From Rhizopus sp. PT2906 (Eukaryota; Mucoromycota; Mucoromycetes; Mucorales; Rhizopodaceae): DNA of 64,000 bases. The DNA is taken from assembly GCA_025529335.1 (NCBI GenBank), contig JAMYHX010000078.1, forward strand, positions 52,741-116,740, given 5' to 3'. The notes below the pieces were generated by a model. The model was not told where the DNA came from. It did not search any database and worked only from the letters and a program-made list of their open reading frames with translations. The translations under genes and the position numbers were made by a program. The stretch's first letter is position 1, and the number at the start of each line of letters is the position of its first letter. This document shows, piece after piece, positions 23,178-35,778 of this stretch.

Positions 23178-23747
23178 GCTACCATCGAAAATTAAGCTTC
23201 ATGACCTTTAAATCTCCATCAATTGTACATACCTTTATTATTTGAGCGAAAGAAGATAGCACAATTTGATTCTGGAAAGCATTCGGCATCTACAATGGTT
23301 TTGAAAACATCGTGACTTTATTGATTGATTAATTGTAAAAATATCAAGCAAACATCAAGCTGACAACAATTTCATAAACAAGACTTTTTATTTATTGCAA
23401 ACGCTATATTCCTATTAATTTTGTGATTATCCATTGTTTGTGTCAGTTAAAAATCGTGTGTTTGTACATTGTTATTTGATTCGAATAGCTTTGCAATAAG
23501 TTGATTGTACTTTATCTTTTAAGATGATCATATGCACATCAAAATTATCGGCACTCCTCTAGCAACTATCGTTCGGAGTTTCTATACATAAATGGGATTT
23601 CTGCATGCACGTCTCTTGTCTTCTCTTTCCCCTTTTTTCTTGTTCATGAGTACAGTAATTGATCAGCTCTTGTAAAAAGTGAATATGGATATATCTGTTA
23701 AAAGTAATATACGCCTATAAAGTTAAACAGTCTACAATAGTGAGCTT
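23178..23747. other. Intergenic, DOP1 5' flank
   Basis: AT-rich, no ORF of note. A C/T-rich block (TTCTCTTTCCCCTTTTTTC, about 23620-23640) lies about 110 bases before the DOP1 start codon and is the only promoter-like feature seen. Confidence 0.45.
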
Positions 23748-26700
23748 ATGCTTCAATCTTTTGTAGGTCAGTCATCGAAAGAGCAAAGTAAAGTTAAAAG
23801 CTTTTTAACTTGCTCGATTATACCAATCACGCAATTCTTATAGGTTACCAAAATGACCCGAGATTTCGTAAATATGTTCAGCTTATAGAAAAGAACCTAC
23901 AATCGTTTGACGCAGTTTATGAGTGGGCAGATATTATTTCTTTTCTCGGTAGACTATTAAAAGTAAACAGACATAAGTGCAGCAATACATCATGACTTAC
24001 TTCTTTATTCAACAGTCCTTTCAAGCTTACCCTCAGTTTCCGATTATCCCACGTAAACAACTGGTTGCCAAGAGATTAGCCCAATGTTTAAACCCAGGAT
24101 TTCCCGCTGGTGTACATCAAAAAACCTTGGAAGTATATGCATTCGTTCTGAAAACAATTGGGGTTTGTTATTATTACTCTATGTCATGATCTATCCTCGC
24201 TCTTACCTTATTACATATAGCCAAATCAACTAGTAGAAGACTTGGCACTGTGGTCAACTGGGCTATTCCCCTTTGTACAATTTGCAGCAACACATGTGAA
24301 GGTAGTAGTAGCAGTAGCTCACTTTAACAAAGAGAAAGACTAATTCATTATGCTTAGCCACAACTTTTATCCATCTTTGAGACTTATTATTTCCCGTTAA
24401 ATGGACAATTACGATCTGCTCTTCGTGGGTTTATCATTGCGTTATTACCTGCTTTGGAAGAGGAAGGAAGCGAGTATTTCGATAAAGTAAATCATTCAAG
24501 CGACGTGATGTGTGAATATGCATAATTAAGTTATATTTATATAGGTTGTAGCCATGATGGAAAGGTTGTCAGAGACAGTAGAGTTACCCTTTTTTTATTC
24601 ATGTATGTGGCTCGTCATGATCAGCAACCCTGGACTTCGTCCACCAGCCCTCAACTATCTATTACGCAAATTACCCAAAATCACCAACCGAGAAGATGTA
24701 GCTCTTGTCATAGGCGGAAAAGAAAATGTCAGTTTGATGATCCGTGCGTTTGCAGCCACACTTCAGGATCAGCAGCTACTGGTGCAAAGAGGATTATTAG
24801 AACTACTTGTACAAAACTTTGTATTGAGGCACCGTATGATACCCCATGAGGATTTGGTCATTCTCATGAAATCTGCACTGGGTATTGTGTTAAGAAAAGA
24901 CATGTCACTCAACAGACGATTGTATGCTTGGCTATTAGGATCAGAAGGATCAACACAGGCTCAACTTGTTTACTTTAGTACGTTTGCAGAAAAGGCAGCT
25001 ATACAGGCAATACGCGGAATGCTACATCAGGATGAAGTTGATCTACAAAGGCCCTACAAAATGCTTATTTCTTTAATGGACAAATCAGAAATTGGACAGC
25101 CTATTGTAAATAACATATTTATGGACTCATTAGTCAGTTTACAAAAACTACAATCTAATCATGAAGTGATTCAATCAGCCAACATGTGGATGGATATGAT
25201 GGAGCCTTACTTGATCTACATGAAGTTATTTGAATGTTTAGATACGAATTTTCCTTCAAATAAGCAGCGTCATTCATTAGAAAACCTGCAGCTGGCAGAA
25301 TTTGCTTTCAAAACATTCAAGCTGACAGACGAGGAAATCAAACAAGTTCATTTTCCTTTACTATTAGCAGTGTTGACAAAGAAACTTCAGGAATCCTTGA
25401 AAAGTGCTGAATTTATCGACATCCTAGCACAAGTAAACGAGTGTCTTTCGCTTGTTTTGATCATTTTAGAGCAAATACCAGAATTTGTATTTCTCAAACA
25501 GCAGCAGACACACGATCACAAAAGACGATTTAAACAGGGTGAAACGAATGTAATTGATTATGCACGAGAATATTACGGATACCAAGACCAACAACAACAG
25601 CAGCAACAACAACAACAGCAGCAGCAGCAGCAGCAACATCAGACAGACAATCATGAAGATAATGAGACAAAGAATCTTCCTGATGAAGACGACGGAGACT
25701 TATCAATTCAACATACAGCAAAACTAATACAGTTTCAAATTCAAAAGCGGCCTGATTTCGAGCCATTACGCGGTTCAGACTTGGTAAAAGAAGTGATCGA
25801 CAATCTCGTCAAGTTTTTAGTCGAACTTATCAATAGTTACATAACGCTTCCAGAAGATCCTTTGAGCGGTATTGATGTAGGCGCTGAAGGAAAGCGGCTG
25901 ACTCATATTGAGCATCATCTAGAGCAAGTTTTGCTGAGTGCATGTACAACAATTAGCTATATGGCAAAATATACAGACGAGAGCCATACGGTTAGCACTG
26001 CTCTTACAAAAGCGCTTTTAAACTGTAGTCAGCAGGTTCATGCGTTCGGGCTAGTTGATACCAGTTTATCGACACTAGTTCAACTTGTGAAAAGAGAACG
26101 CCTTGTTGATATATCCGTACTCAAAAACATGCCAGAAGTGAAAAAAGTCATTGATAAGCTTTGGACATTTCTATCACCTTCCACACAACTACTCCATATG
26201 CGAACCGTGGAGCTCATTTGGCTTACCATCCAAGTCTCGCTCCCTCATCAGGTTGAAACGATTGTTTCCAATTATCTTATATCCCAAGATAACATAGAGA
26301 ACTTTGAAAAGTTTGGTATCCTTTGGGAACTCTCTGAAAGCATACCTGAAGCCAGTTTAACATTTTCACGACCGATGATGCTCGTTCTAGACTTACTTGA
26401 TGACTGTGCCATAAAAAAAAGGATAGGTGAAAGTTGGATTCGTGCTCATTTGAAGAGCTACGTGCGTATTCTTGAGCCATTTATTTTGGCATTATTGGAT
26501 AAAAAGATTATGCGTCAAGCAACAGTGTACCAAGCAGAATGGAATAACCAATCACTAAAGAGCCAGCAGCAGATCATGACAACAGATATTCATTATTTTA
26601 TATACGCCAAGCCATTTGATACAGACATTACTGATTACATCTTTACCACACTGACATACTTGTTTCAATTTGGTGGTCAAGGCGCATTAAAAGACTGCAA

Positions 26701-29700
26701 GAGCCATTTTGTCAGCCCTGAAGGAGCAATAGCAAACGCAGTTCAATCTTCATTATTCGACATGAGCGCCAGTACATCTACGCTTACATTCCTGGATGTT
26801 TTAATACTTGTCTGTATAAGATACTTGGAAAGCGAACCAAGTCAAAAGCATTCAAGTATGCAAAATGCTGTACGCAGTATCCAACTGCACGTTGTGGATC
26901 TTTTACACCTGCTTGTCTCCAAGTTGGATCGTGTCAGTATGAGTCTTGTCGAAAAAGTCCAGCTTAGTTGCTTAAATAAGCTCATCTTTTGTATCATGAA
27001 TGAGAACTTTGACTTGCAACAAAAGCTACTCCATTTACTCCATGCTACATTCGCCATAACAGCTGCTAATGCATATCATGCAAGGGAGCATCAGCGACGG
27101 CTTTCTGTAGAAAGCGAGGTAGTGCACAAGACCGAACCAGAAACAAACGAGGCCATGTTACTCATCCAGTCCTGCTCTGATCTCTTTGTCAAGGCTGTAA
27201 CCGATGCACTTGCCATGTCCAGCAATCGAGCTGTTTTGTCTCACTGGATGGACTTTTTGGTGGCTGTTTTGCCATATATCAAACACGGGTTCCAGCATAT
27301 GATCGTCCCTGTCCTGATCTGCATCTGTCATCAAGTTTATCTGCGATGCAATGTGATCAACATCATGATTCATGAGAAGCCATCCGCTTGCGTTTCTTCC
27401 GAGGGAGCAGAAAAGGAGATTCTACTCTTGTTGGCAGGATTAGAAAAAATGATCATGTTTTGTTTGACAGAGAAGAGCATTGGTGATGATTGGTTTACAA
27501 GCAGTGCTTGTCTTATGCCTATTCCTCGATTATCTGAAAACTCAAATTTATCTGGTTTTGCACAGTTTGTTCATGAAAACCAAAGATATGAAAAGGTAAC
27601 GAAACATGGTAGTAAAAAAGCCATCTAAAACAATATTTTCAAAATAGCCAAAAGATGTTGTCTTGTATCAATTACCTGTCATCTTGCATATCCTTCTCGA
27701 TATTTGGAAAGTATTCAGGAAACCAGAATGGTCACAGAAAACGATTCGATCCTTGGGTCACGCTAAAGTAGAAGCCATTTTACATAGCTTTTCTTATGCA
27801 GCGGATCAAGTAAAGGGTAGACTAGAAGCGATTTTTGAAAAACTATTCAAGTACTCGGCAGTGGATTATGTTGAGGCATTCACAGAAATATTTTTCATTG
27901 AAAACCCTTTGGCTCTAGAGCTAGAACAACAGCAGATGGACGAAAGAGAATTTAATTATTTGCCACTGGATGTCTTATCGGGCACACCTTCAAGCACATC
28001 AGAGTATATAGTCTCCATTTTGCTCGACAGTATTCGACAGCGAACACCAGGAACATATCAGAATAGAAAGAGAAAGATCCTTAGACAGGGCAAGCTGTAA
28101 ACATCATGGGATTATTCCATTCGTAACCTTGGCTAACTTGTTTAAATAGCACAGATACGTCTTTACTTCGATTTGCAGAAATATACTGTGGATATATGAA
28201 AAAGCCAGAGTCTGTGGTCATCTTGTGGCCCATTATTCACTCATTTGCCAAGGATTATCTCTCTCAAGCAAGCACATTCAAGGCCTTATTGCCAGGTTTA
28301 ATGCGTTTCCTAACGGTCGCATTGGAAGAACTGAGCTTATCAGAGGGATACGAGAAAGATAGACGGATTCGTCGAGATGCACAGGATCTATATCAGCGCT
28401 GCATTGATTACTGCATCTTGATCGCTGGTAAAGCCCTTGACCAGAGCCTTTGGATGAGACGTCCAACCACGGTTTACGACGAAAGCGCAAATGATGATGG
28501 ATCCTCAGTTCATACAGCTGATTCATCTACTCTGTTTGAAGAGAAGAATTTGTCGACGAGCAATGTGTCTGATATGGAAAAGAAAGCAAGCTGGAAGACA
28601 AGAGAAGACAGTCTTATTAACCAAATCAACCAATACTTTGCGAATCGAGTGATTCCCAGGCTTCGTCAATTAGTAGGTGACAGTGACAAGATAAATTCAC
28701 TCCTGAGCAACTTAATTTACTACGTCATCGTTCCTGCTTTGAAATCTAAAAGGTAAATATCGTCAAGGAATAGCTCATTTAACCTAGAGTTATTTTGTAG
28801 TAAAAGCACCATCATCTTAAACCAGTTGTGTGAAATGGCATATATGCCATTCACTTACAAGACATGGCGAAAGGAAATATGGGAAGTATTCATCGACAGC
28901 AGATTCTTTTACATGAATGTATCCACTGCCAAAAAATGGAAGGCAATCATTCAGACTGCATTTTCCATCGAAAAGGAGAGATTCACTGAATTGATGGGTC
29001 GCATCACGATCTCGCCTTCGACAACATTTTTCTCAAACAAGGACCAAGAAGCATTGAATGCAGCGCTCAATTTGCGACGCCTTTCATTTGTATTGTTTGC
29101 AGGTACTGTCGATCAGTATGTACCGCAGCTGCCAATCATCCAGGAAAAGATTGTGGAAATGCTAAAATTAGAACACGGAGAAGTGGTGCACATTGAGATT
29201 TATTTATGTTTACGTATTATGCTTGTTCGATTTTCTCAAAAACATCTTATGAATTTCTGGCCGGTCCTGATTACAGAATTGGTAATCCATCATGCAAAGC
29301 ATACATGTTCTAGACCTCACTTCTTTTTTTTGTTTGTAGATGAGGCTGTTTAATTCGCTTGTTTACAATGACTTTGATAATAGACCGGAAGAAGCCCAGA
29401 TTGCTTTAGCTGGATGCAAATTTTTGGATTTATTGTGTACTTTAGAGCTAGACGCGTTTCAAATGTAAGTTAAACTCTTAACACAAAAGATACTGACCAA
29501 AAAAAAAAAAAAAGATATCAGTGGATCTTTATCCGAGATACTGTCGAAACGCTCATTAAGCGTCCTGATCTCGGCCCCACTCCGATCATGGAACTACTAA
29601 ATGAAAAAATGGTGGCCGTGCCTACTACTTTGGTAATTGAGCGTGTCTTATATATATATATATAGCCTTACTCATACATACATTAGGACTTTTCTAGTTT

Positions 29701-29929
29701 GTCACTAAATGAAACAACAACACCATCATCTGGGTCTCTAAGGCGTCCAATGCTGACCATGCATAGTATTGGCTCAATTCACCAACTTTCCTTCTTTATT
29801 GAGCAAATCGGACTTTACGTATACCAGGCCTCCTTCACACTGGCTAAACCTGACTTGCCGTTCATTGAAAGTCTATTACTGAATGACATGCTTGAAGGGG
29901 ATGTAGACTCGCCGAATACTGAGACTTGA
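23748..29929 (+). CDS. DOP1: Dopey (DOP1) endosome-Golgi trafficking protein
   Basis: Twelve exons join in phase: 23748-23787, 23844-23962, 24016-24162, 24221-24301, 24358-24486, 24545-27595, 27648-28096, 28150-28752, 28801-29281, 29340-29464, 29515-29632, 29687-29929; 1861 aa (yeast about 1700). The conserved N-terminal Dopey domain is clear: DPRFRKYVQLIEKNLQSFD, YEWADIISFLGRLLK, RLAQCLNPGFPAGVHQKTLE, RKDMSLNRRLYAWLLG. The C-terminal region is also Dopey-like, with helical repeats. A poly-Q run sits near residue 521 (25588-25638). Dop1 works with Mon2 and a P4-ATPase at endosomes/Golgi, and is essential in yeast. The intron after exon 3 uses a weak donor (GTTTGT). The first exon was chosen because phase and the junction SYQNDPRF fit; it is the least certain part. 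Confidence 0.93.
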
Positions 29930-30053
29930 TGAAGCAATAATGACATCACGATATGGACATTTTACTTTTTCTCTCTCTTTTTTTTAGCTGTCAGTTTTTG
30001 TTTTTTTTTTTTTTTTTTTTTTTCTTTTCTACTAGTTGCGCATACCAACAAGA

Positions 30054-32217
30054 ATGCCTGTTTCTGTTTATATAGCATGGGGCATTTATGCTGCAATTTT
30101 TATTGTAACCATTACTTTAATAATAATATACACATGATAAACAGTCCATAACCCACCCGGCCTTTTTCTCTTTTAGGCTTTAGTTGTGTTCAATATAGGA
30201 TTTACCAAATATTATCAGAGTCTTCGAGACTCTGAGTTGTCAGTCACTATGGTTACCGCGGCCATGCTGAGTATCGCGATGGGTACGGTTGCCTTGGTAC
30301 CTCTCGATATATTTTTAGTATCCAATACTGTGGATCGACATACTGGATTGAAAAAGACGTGGGCGGACGAAGATACAATTTATTGGATGACATTAGCAGT
30401 CCAAGTGTTGTATTATGGTAAAGAAACAGAGAGAGAAATATATTGGGCGTAAAGGCTCTCCCCCTTTTTTAACTATTTTTTTTTCCTTTCTTTTTAGTAT
30501 TCTTTGGATTGATACTTGTGTTTAGTTTCTTTATTATACCCTTTTCTTATATTTACTATGAAAGTGGAAGAAGGGCAAAAGCACTCAAGTACAGCTTCTT
30601 TTTTGGGATGATGGGCATCTTACTATATTTGTTTGGATTGTTCTTAAAACCCACCATTTTACCTCCGCATATTGATTTGGAATGGTTCAAGAATCTACTG
30701 ATGGAAAGCAGTAAGTTTAAGAGCTGTGTGAAAATTTTATTGGGTAATTAAAACACATATGTATGTAAATTTATATAGACGGTGCCAAAGCATTTTGGTT
30801 CGTTGTCGGCTGTTTGTTTATACCCGGCATGCTAATTTTCATTGTTTATACGGTAAGTTAATAAAAGTCGAAAAAAATAAGACTCACACCTTTGAAAGGC
30901 ACCGGGTTTATCACTTGCACCATTTAAACTTATCAGAGCAAGAAGAAAAATTGACACGCGACATGATGAGATGAGTCAAAGATTGATCAAGGTCCGAGAG
31001 CAGCAAAAGATGATTGAGCAGAAATATGCCGGATCCAATGCAGCGCTGAGTGCACATGATTACACTGCATTAGAGAACTTGAACGATGAGGAAAGGTAAG
31101 GATCGAAATCAAAAAAGATCGATCAAATTTATCCAATAATGTTAGGATTCTTTTGCGTCAATTAACTGCGATTGAACAAGAGGAACACGGTTTCCTACAG
31201 AGGATATTAAAAGTAATGAGGCCATTTGAGGCAAGTAAGAACCAGAAACCATGCGAGTTACATAGTGTAACGTAATGATAGATGCTGATTGGAGTAATAA
31301 TGTTACTATTTACAATATTGATGGTTGCGTCAATATTTGTTACCATGTGAGTGGTCCAAAGTTGCTATATTATATGAGTGATTTATTCATGCACCAACTT
31401 TTAATCTAGTATTGACAAGGTCACATTTTCTGTTTGTGGGCCAAAATGTGGTTACATTATAGGACAGACGGATTTGTTTAACCCAATCGATTTTGTCATG
31501 ATTGAGCTACAAAAGGTAATCATTTATTATTATTATCATCATATCAAAACAATGACACAGACAGAATAGCTATTCCCACTCGATTATGTACTCATGATAG
31601 CCATCATGATCCATTTTTACATGTCCACCATGATGGGTTTAACTTATATCGGTGTCAAGTTTCTCTGGGTGACGCTTTACAGAATTAAGAAAAGGTCCAC
31701 TGCGCCTCAAGGGCTATTCTGTGTCGCCATCTTATTGACATTTAGTTTGTTGGCACTGACATACTCTATCACATCAGTCATAGCACCTGGTTACACACAT
31801 TTCGGCAGTCAGGTTTATGTATGCTGATCACTTCACACAATTTCTTTGTTGCTTCTCATCACTTACCTTTTATGATAGTGTAATCATACAGAAGGCGGAA
31901 GAAGAGATTGTTCATACAACAATAAAATCGTACCTTGTGATATCTGGGCACCTCTAGGTAATATATTTTGAAATGCCAAGGAGCTTATAACTCATCATTG
32001 GGTTCTAGAAATATGTACCCCTACCGTTACTTCAACCATCCTAGATCGTATCACGCTCAATACTCCTATATTTGGACTGATATTTTATTATGCTCAATGG
32101 ATATTTTTGGTCACTTTCATTTTAGGATTTTTTATAGCCTTATTTAGGTCACCTCAGCATGAAAATGAAGAAGAAGAAGGTCTACTAGACCATGATCACC
32201 GTCACCGTCAAGAATAA
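30054..32217 (+). CDS. LMBD1: LMBD1-type lysosomal/vacuolar membrane protein (cobalamin export family)
   Basis: Eleven exons: 30054-30104, 30177-30417, 30498-30710, 30779-30852, 30899-31095, 31146-31230, 31282-31346, 31410-31515, 31570-31818, 31879-31957, 32009-32217; 522 aa (human LMBRD1 540). Many hydrophobic segments of the LMBR1 fold. Diagnostic pieces: the N-terminal IAWGIYAAIFI, LVPLDIFLVSN, PFSYIYYESGRRAKALKY, a cytosolic coiled coil, MRPFEMLIGVIM, FPLDYVLMIAIMIHFYMST, and an acidic/His tail. The intron after exon 6 begins GC (GAG|GCAAGT): any GT donor there breaks the frame before the next membrane helix. In animals the protein moves cobalamin out of lysosomes with MMACHC. A poly-T run (about 30000-30023) lies just upstream of the start. 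Confidence 0.94.
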
Positions 32218-32711
32218 ACTCACGTTTTTAATTATGGTACTTTTTTATGAGAATAATAATAAAGAAATGAGGGGGGCTCGTGCTTATCTTTGTATTACGC
32301 ATGCGATTGGCTTTTGCATAGTCTATTTTTTATTGATTAAATAAAGAATTCTGACTGTAGGGTAAAAAAAGGGGGAGTATTTTTGTGGTGATGATAGAAA
32401 AATAGATCGCTATGTCAATAAAGTTTGTATTTTATGAACCTTAATAGTGTCAATAGGGGCTCATCAAGGAAAAAATCATGTCAAAGCTGCCGATCAATTA
32501 TTCTCTAATTGGTCGAATTGTATAACCAAACCCTTCTTGCAGGTTGGAATAATGAATTTAAGCCAGCCAAATGCTTCTCTCTTCCGAAATATAAATAAAT
32601 AAACGTTGCGGTTATTGAAATTTAAAATCCAACAAAGAAATCAACTTTTTTTTTTGCATATAAAAGCTACCTCTTTTTGTTCACTTTTCTTCCATTCATC
32701 ATTCTTTTACC
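32218..32711 (+). promoter_or_regulatory. Intergenic with TATA-containing promoter of the C2H2 gene
   Basis: A clear TATA box (GCATATAAAAGC, about 32656-32667) lies 45-55 bp before the start codon, after a poly-T tract. The upstream 400 bases contain short AT-rich blocks, TTGGTCGAATTG-like and CCAAAT-like motifs and no ORF. Confidence 0.55.
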
Positions 32712-33368
32712 ATGTTTTCAAACTATACCTCCACATATACCTATCAACCTTCTTTTTCATGGCTTAGTGCTCCAAACAATAATAATCAGTACTATGGCTA
32801 TTATAACAACATGAATCATGATTCCTTTCAAAAGAATCTTTATCTCAATCAACATTATCATCCTACCTTGCTCAACCACTTACCTTCTCCTAATGAACCT
32901 GTGCAACCAGTATACTCAGTCTATGATCCATTTGCTCCATACTCAATGATCTCACCTTGCTCTGAACAAACGATGACCGAAGGAAACGACTACTTTGGTT
33001 CTTCTGCTGGTTCATCCCCCGTCATTGTTCCTGAAGAGGATATGTTGATTCCTGGATCACCCTTATCTGATATATCCATCAAGAGTACCAAAATGAGAAA
33101 AGCCAAGATCGAAAAGCGAGGCCGTCGTCGCGGTAGCTGCTCTAGCAAGGTCACAACAAACCCAACAGACAAAGTATTTGCATGCGAATACAAGGGCTGT
33201 GGTAAAGTATTTGGTCGTCAAGAACATGTCAAGCGTCACATTCGATCTATTCACACCAAGGAGAAGCCCTATGTCTGTCCCTATGATACCTGTCAAAAAC
33301 GATTTGCTCGCTCTGATAATTTGAATCAGCATATTCGAACTCACCGCAAGAGAAGCAAGGACTGCTAA
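32712..33368 (+). CDS. C2H2 zinc-finger transcription factor (Msn2/4-like fingers)
   Basis: Single-exon gene, 218 aa. The N-terminal two-thirds are Tyr/Asn/Ser/Pro-rich and probably disordered, acting as an activation region. A basic stretch ([14 protein letters not shown]) precedes two adjacent C2H2 fingers: residues about 156-181 ([19 protein letters not shown]) and 187-211 ([19 protein letters not shown]), joined by TKEKP. The helix residues RQEH-KR and RSDN-NQ match the Msn2/Msn4/Com2 type that reads AGGGG/CCCCT stress elements, so such a target is likely. The chain ends seven residues after the second finger. A strong TATA box suggests regulated expression. Confidence 0.9.
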   Translation: MFSNYTSTYTYQPSFSWLSAPNNNNQYYGYYNNMNHDSFQKNLYLNQHYHPTLLNHLPSPNEPVQPVYSVYDPFAPYSMISPCSEQTMTEGNDYFGSSAGSSPVIVPEEDMLIPGSPLSDISIKSTKMRKAKIEKRGRRRGSCSSKVTTNPTDKVFACEYKGCGKVFGRQEHVKRHIRSIHTKEKPYVCPYDTCQKRFARSDNLNQHIRTHRKRSKDC

Positions 33369-34260
33369 AGTTTTATTATTTAATAATGATATTGGACAAC
33401 TGGTTTGCTTCCTTTTCTTGTATATAAAAACACATCATTTTAGCGTACAAGACTAGCTTTTGAACGCACCGCTTAAAGAAAAAGGAAACTGTTGTATATA
33501 TTATGTACTAAGGAAACTTTTTTTTTTGATAATAAATTGTCTTTTTTAATGCATTATTTGTTTTGATCAACAGTTTGTAAATGGTAAACAAAACAGTGCA
33601 ACAGCGTGCTAAGCAAATTAATCAGGAAATGATATGACTGCTTTCTCTCCTTAAAATAGACCATAATGTGAGCTCAAAGAGGAGGTTATTTCTTTATACC
33701 TAATAAGTGACCAAAATAACGCCTGTTCCTTAAACAATAAATACAAACATGGTGAGTTTAAAATAACTTTCTATAACTGCTATTTCTTCATCCTTTTTGC
33801 TCCAACAGCTCTCGTATTTGCACATACACTACTACCTTTTTAAGCTAATGATGAGTAACATAATGAGCTATTCCTTCCATCTCATCTTTTTCATCAGATA
33901 ATTGCTAAATCCTTTTCTGGGAAATTATATAGAGTAAGTTTAACTGTGTTGCCATGCTACACATGGGCCCAAAGCAGCTAGTGGGATGTGTGTAGCGGAT
34001 GACATCAACAAGCAGGACGCATCCACGTAAATACCCAACGAAAAATGCTGCTTTTGTGGCAGCTTTTCTTTTAAACTTTGTGTTCCTTTTTTTAAAAGTT
34101 AATAGTGTGCTCCTTTTTCGAACTATATCATTTCTTTTCAATAATCCAAGTTGTTAATCACCGACATCCTGTTCCTTTAAAACAAATATTAATACAATAA
34201 ACACAACATTGCCTCTTATTTTATAGCTCTACTATTCTCTCTATTTCTGCCTTTTTAAAA
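33369..34260. other. Intergenic; possible micro-gene near 33750
   Basis: Mostly AT-rich, no confident gene. At 33749 an ATG is followed at once by a good intron (GTGAGT ... CCAACAG, 57 nt). It joins to a 31-codon hydrophobic frame (LSYLHIHYYLFKLMMSN...) ending near 33901. This resembles the ATG-only exon structure of PAM18 and PRE5 elsewhere in the window, but no family is recognised. The rest may be the left flank of a MULE-like element. Confidence 0.3.
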
Positions 34261-35187
34261 ATGAACTCTGCAACTGAAATTAACATTGCTGTTTACGGTC
34301 CTGTACCCGAGCTTCAAGTTACGAATATCGCACAGCACAAGAAAGTTATTGAGAGCCATGTTGTTAAGCATGGTGTTAAGTGGATTATTAAAAGTACAAC
34401 TAGAAATAACATCACGGATCAAGAGCCGAATGGAGTTAGAGGTAGACCACGTGCAGACTATCTTTGGAGAAGTCTCTATGAATGCCATCGTGCTGGAAGC
34501 AAGCGACGCGTTATGGCCATTCAAAGAACCTTGCAAAAAAAAAAAAAAAGTAAGAAAGTCGAATGCAAGGCTCCTTTGATAGCAACTTGCTATTTCAGCA
34601 ACCCTGAAGAAGTGGTTATCACGGTGGATGGTAACCACTGTCACGTTCTCAGCTCTGCAGAAGATCTTCAGTACCTTCCTCTGCCTGCAGATGTCAAAGA
34701 AGCCATTCTTCAGCGACTGCAAGAAGGATATAATACTAGAAGCGTACGTTTTGCGATGCATAGAGCATTTCGCTCTCACAATGAAGCTTCAACAAGCATT
34801 CCTCACAGGGATAACTTTATCCATAGTGAAGATGTGTACAACATCTTCAGAAAAGTATTTGAAAGAGCTTACAAGAGGCATGACGATCAGAAAACATCTG
34901 TCAAACACTGGTTGAACCATCTGGAAACAAAGAATTACAATGTATTCATCGACAATGACTACGACAGTTCGTTCACCTTTAGATTCTGCTCAGCTTGGCA
35001 AGCATCCCTTTTAGCCGAAACGAAGGATTTTTCTTTGGATGCAACACATAATACGACTGCATTTAAAGATGGCCTGTTGTATACTTTGGTGATCAGGCAT
35101 GCAGGAACTGGAACTGGCTCTCCTGTTAGCAGCCATCTTTGCGGTATTGTACATAAAATCGATATGAACATAATCAACCAAGACTAA
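34261..35187 (+). pseudogene. Truncated MULE-like transposase
   Basis: 308 codons open. The N-terminal part reads like a FAR1/GCM-type DNA-binding region (HVVKHGVKWIIKSTTRNNI, RADYLWRSLYECHRAGSKRR) followed by a long helical spacer (LPLPADVKEAILQRLQEGYN). The start of the MULE DDE domain follows: VFIDNDYDSSFTFRFCSAWQ and FSLDATHNTTAFKDGLLYTL, with the first catalytic Asp in DATHNTT. Just after GTGSPV the family pattern is lost and a stop follows, so the rest of the DDE domain and the C-terminal zinc region are missing. A 15-A slippery tract (about 34537-34551) encodes a Lys run and could also be a frameshift. Function is lost. Confidence 0.7.
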
Positions 35188-35778
35188 GCGAGCCAGACTT
35201 TTGTTCCTCTTTCTTTGTAAATAGTTTGTCCAAATATGGATAAGGGTATTAAAAGCAAACTACAATATTTAGTGATATCGACGATGATGATTCGTTCATG
35301 CTTAAAGTTCATTTTATCAAACTTCTCGTTTCATCGTTTTTAATTCTCCACTAAAGACAACAATAAGGTACCCAAAGTTACTTGAATGGCAGTAAAAAAA
35401 AAAGGAGTGAAAGAGATGACAAAGCCTACATGATCACTGCCATGAGTTAGTATAAACAAAGCACTATGGGATTGTCACTGTTTCTGGTATAGCAAAAGGA
35501 AAATCCTTTGATTTGCCGTCAAAATGCAATTGTTGTCACTACTTTTACATATCAGCAATGATTAATTAACTTGATATTTACCAGTAATAATACAAATACT
35601 GTTGTTAAAGATATTGAATTTGCTTTTCTCTTCTTTTATTTAACCAAATGCCACGTAAGTTATCCACTACATTGAATTACTTCCTTTTGAAGCTCAATTC
35701 CAATATAGCCAAGAGACCAACACCATCCTCTTCCACATCCAAGTCTAAAAGACAAAAAACACAAGGCGAATCTTCGTT
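35188..35778. other. Gap between MULE remnant and Fanzor remnant
   Basis: AT-rich. Around 35640-35770 there is a Ser/Lys-rich frame (RPTPSSSTSKSKRQKTQGES) that may be 5' coding sequence of the Fanzor-like gene. The residues expected for its first RuvC catalytic motif were not found here. No MULE continuation is visible in any frame. Confidence 0.35.

Noticed and set aside
29999..30023. Poly-T run before LMBD1 as a retroposon tail
   Set aside because: No adjacent element or target duplication; T-rich promoters are common throughout this window.
34255..34779. 174-codon minus-strand ORF opposite the MULE-like transposase
   Set aside because: The plus strand carries the recognisable transposase text; the antisense frame has no motif.
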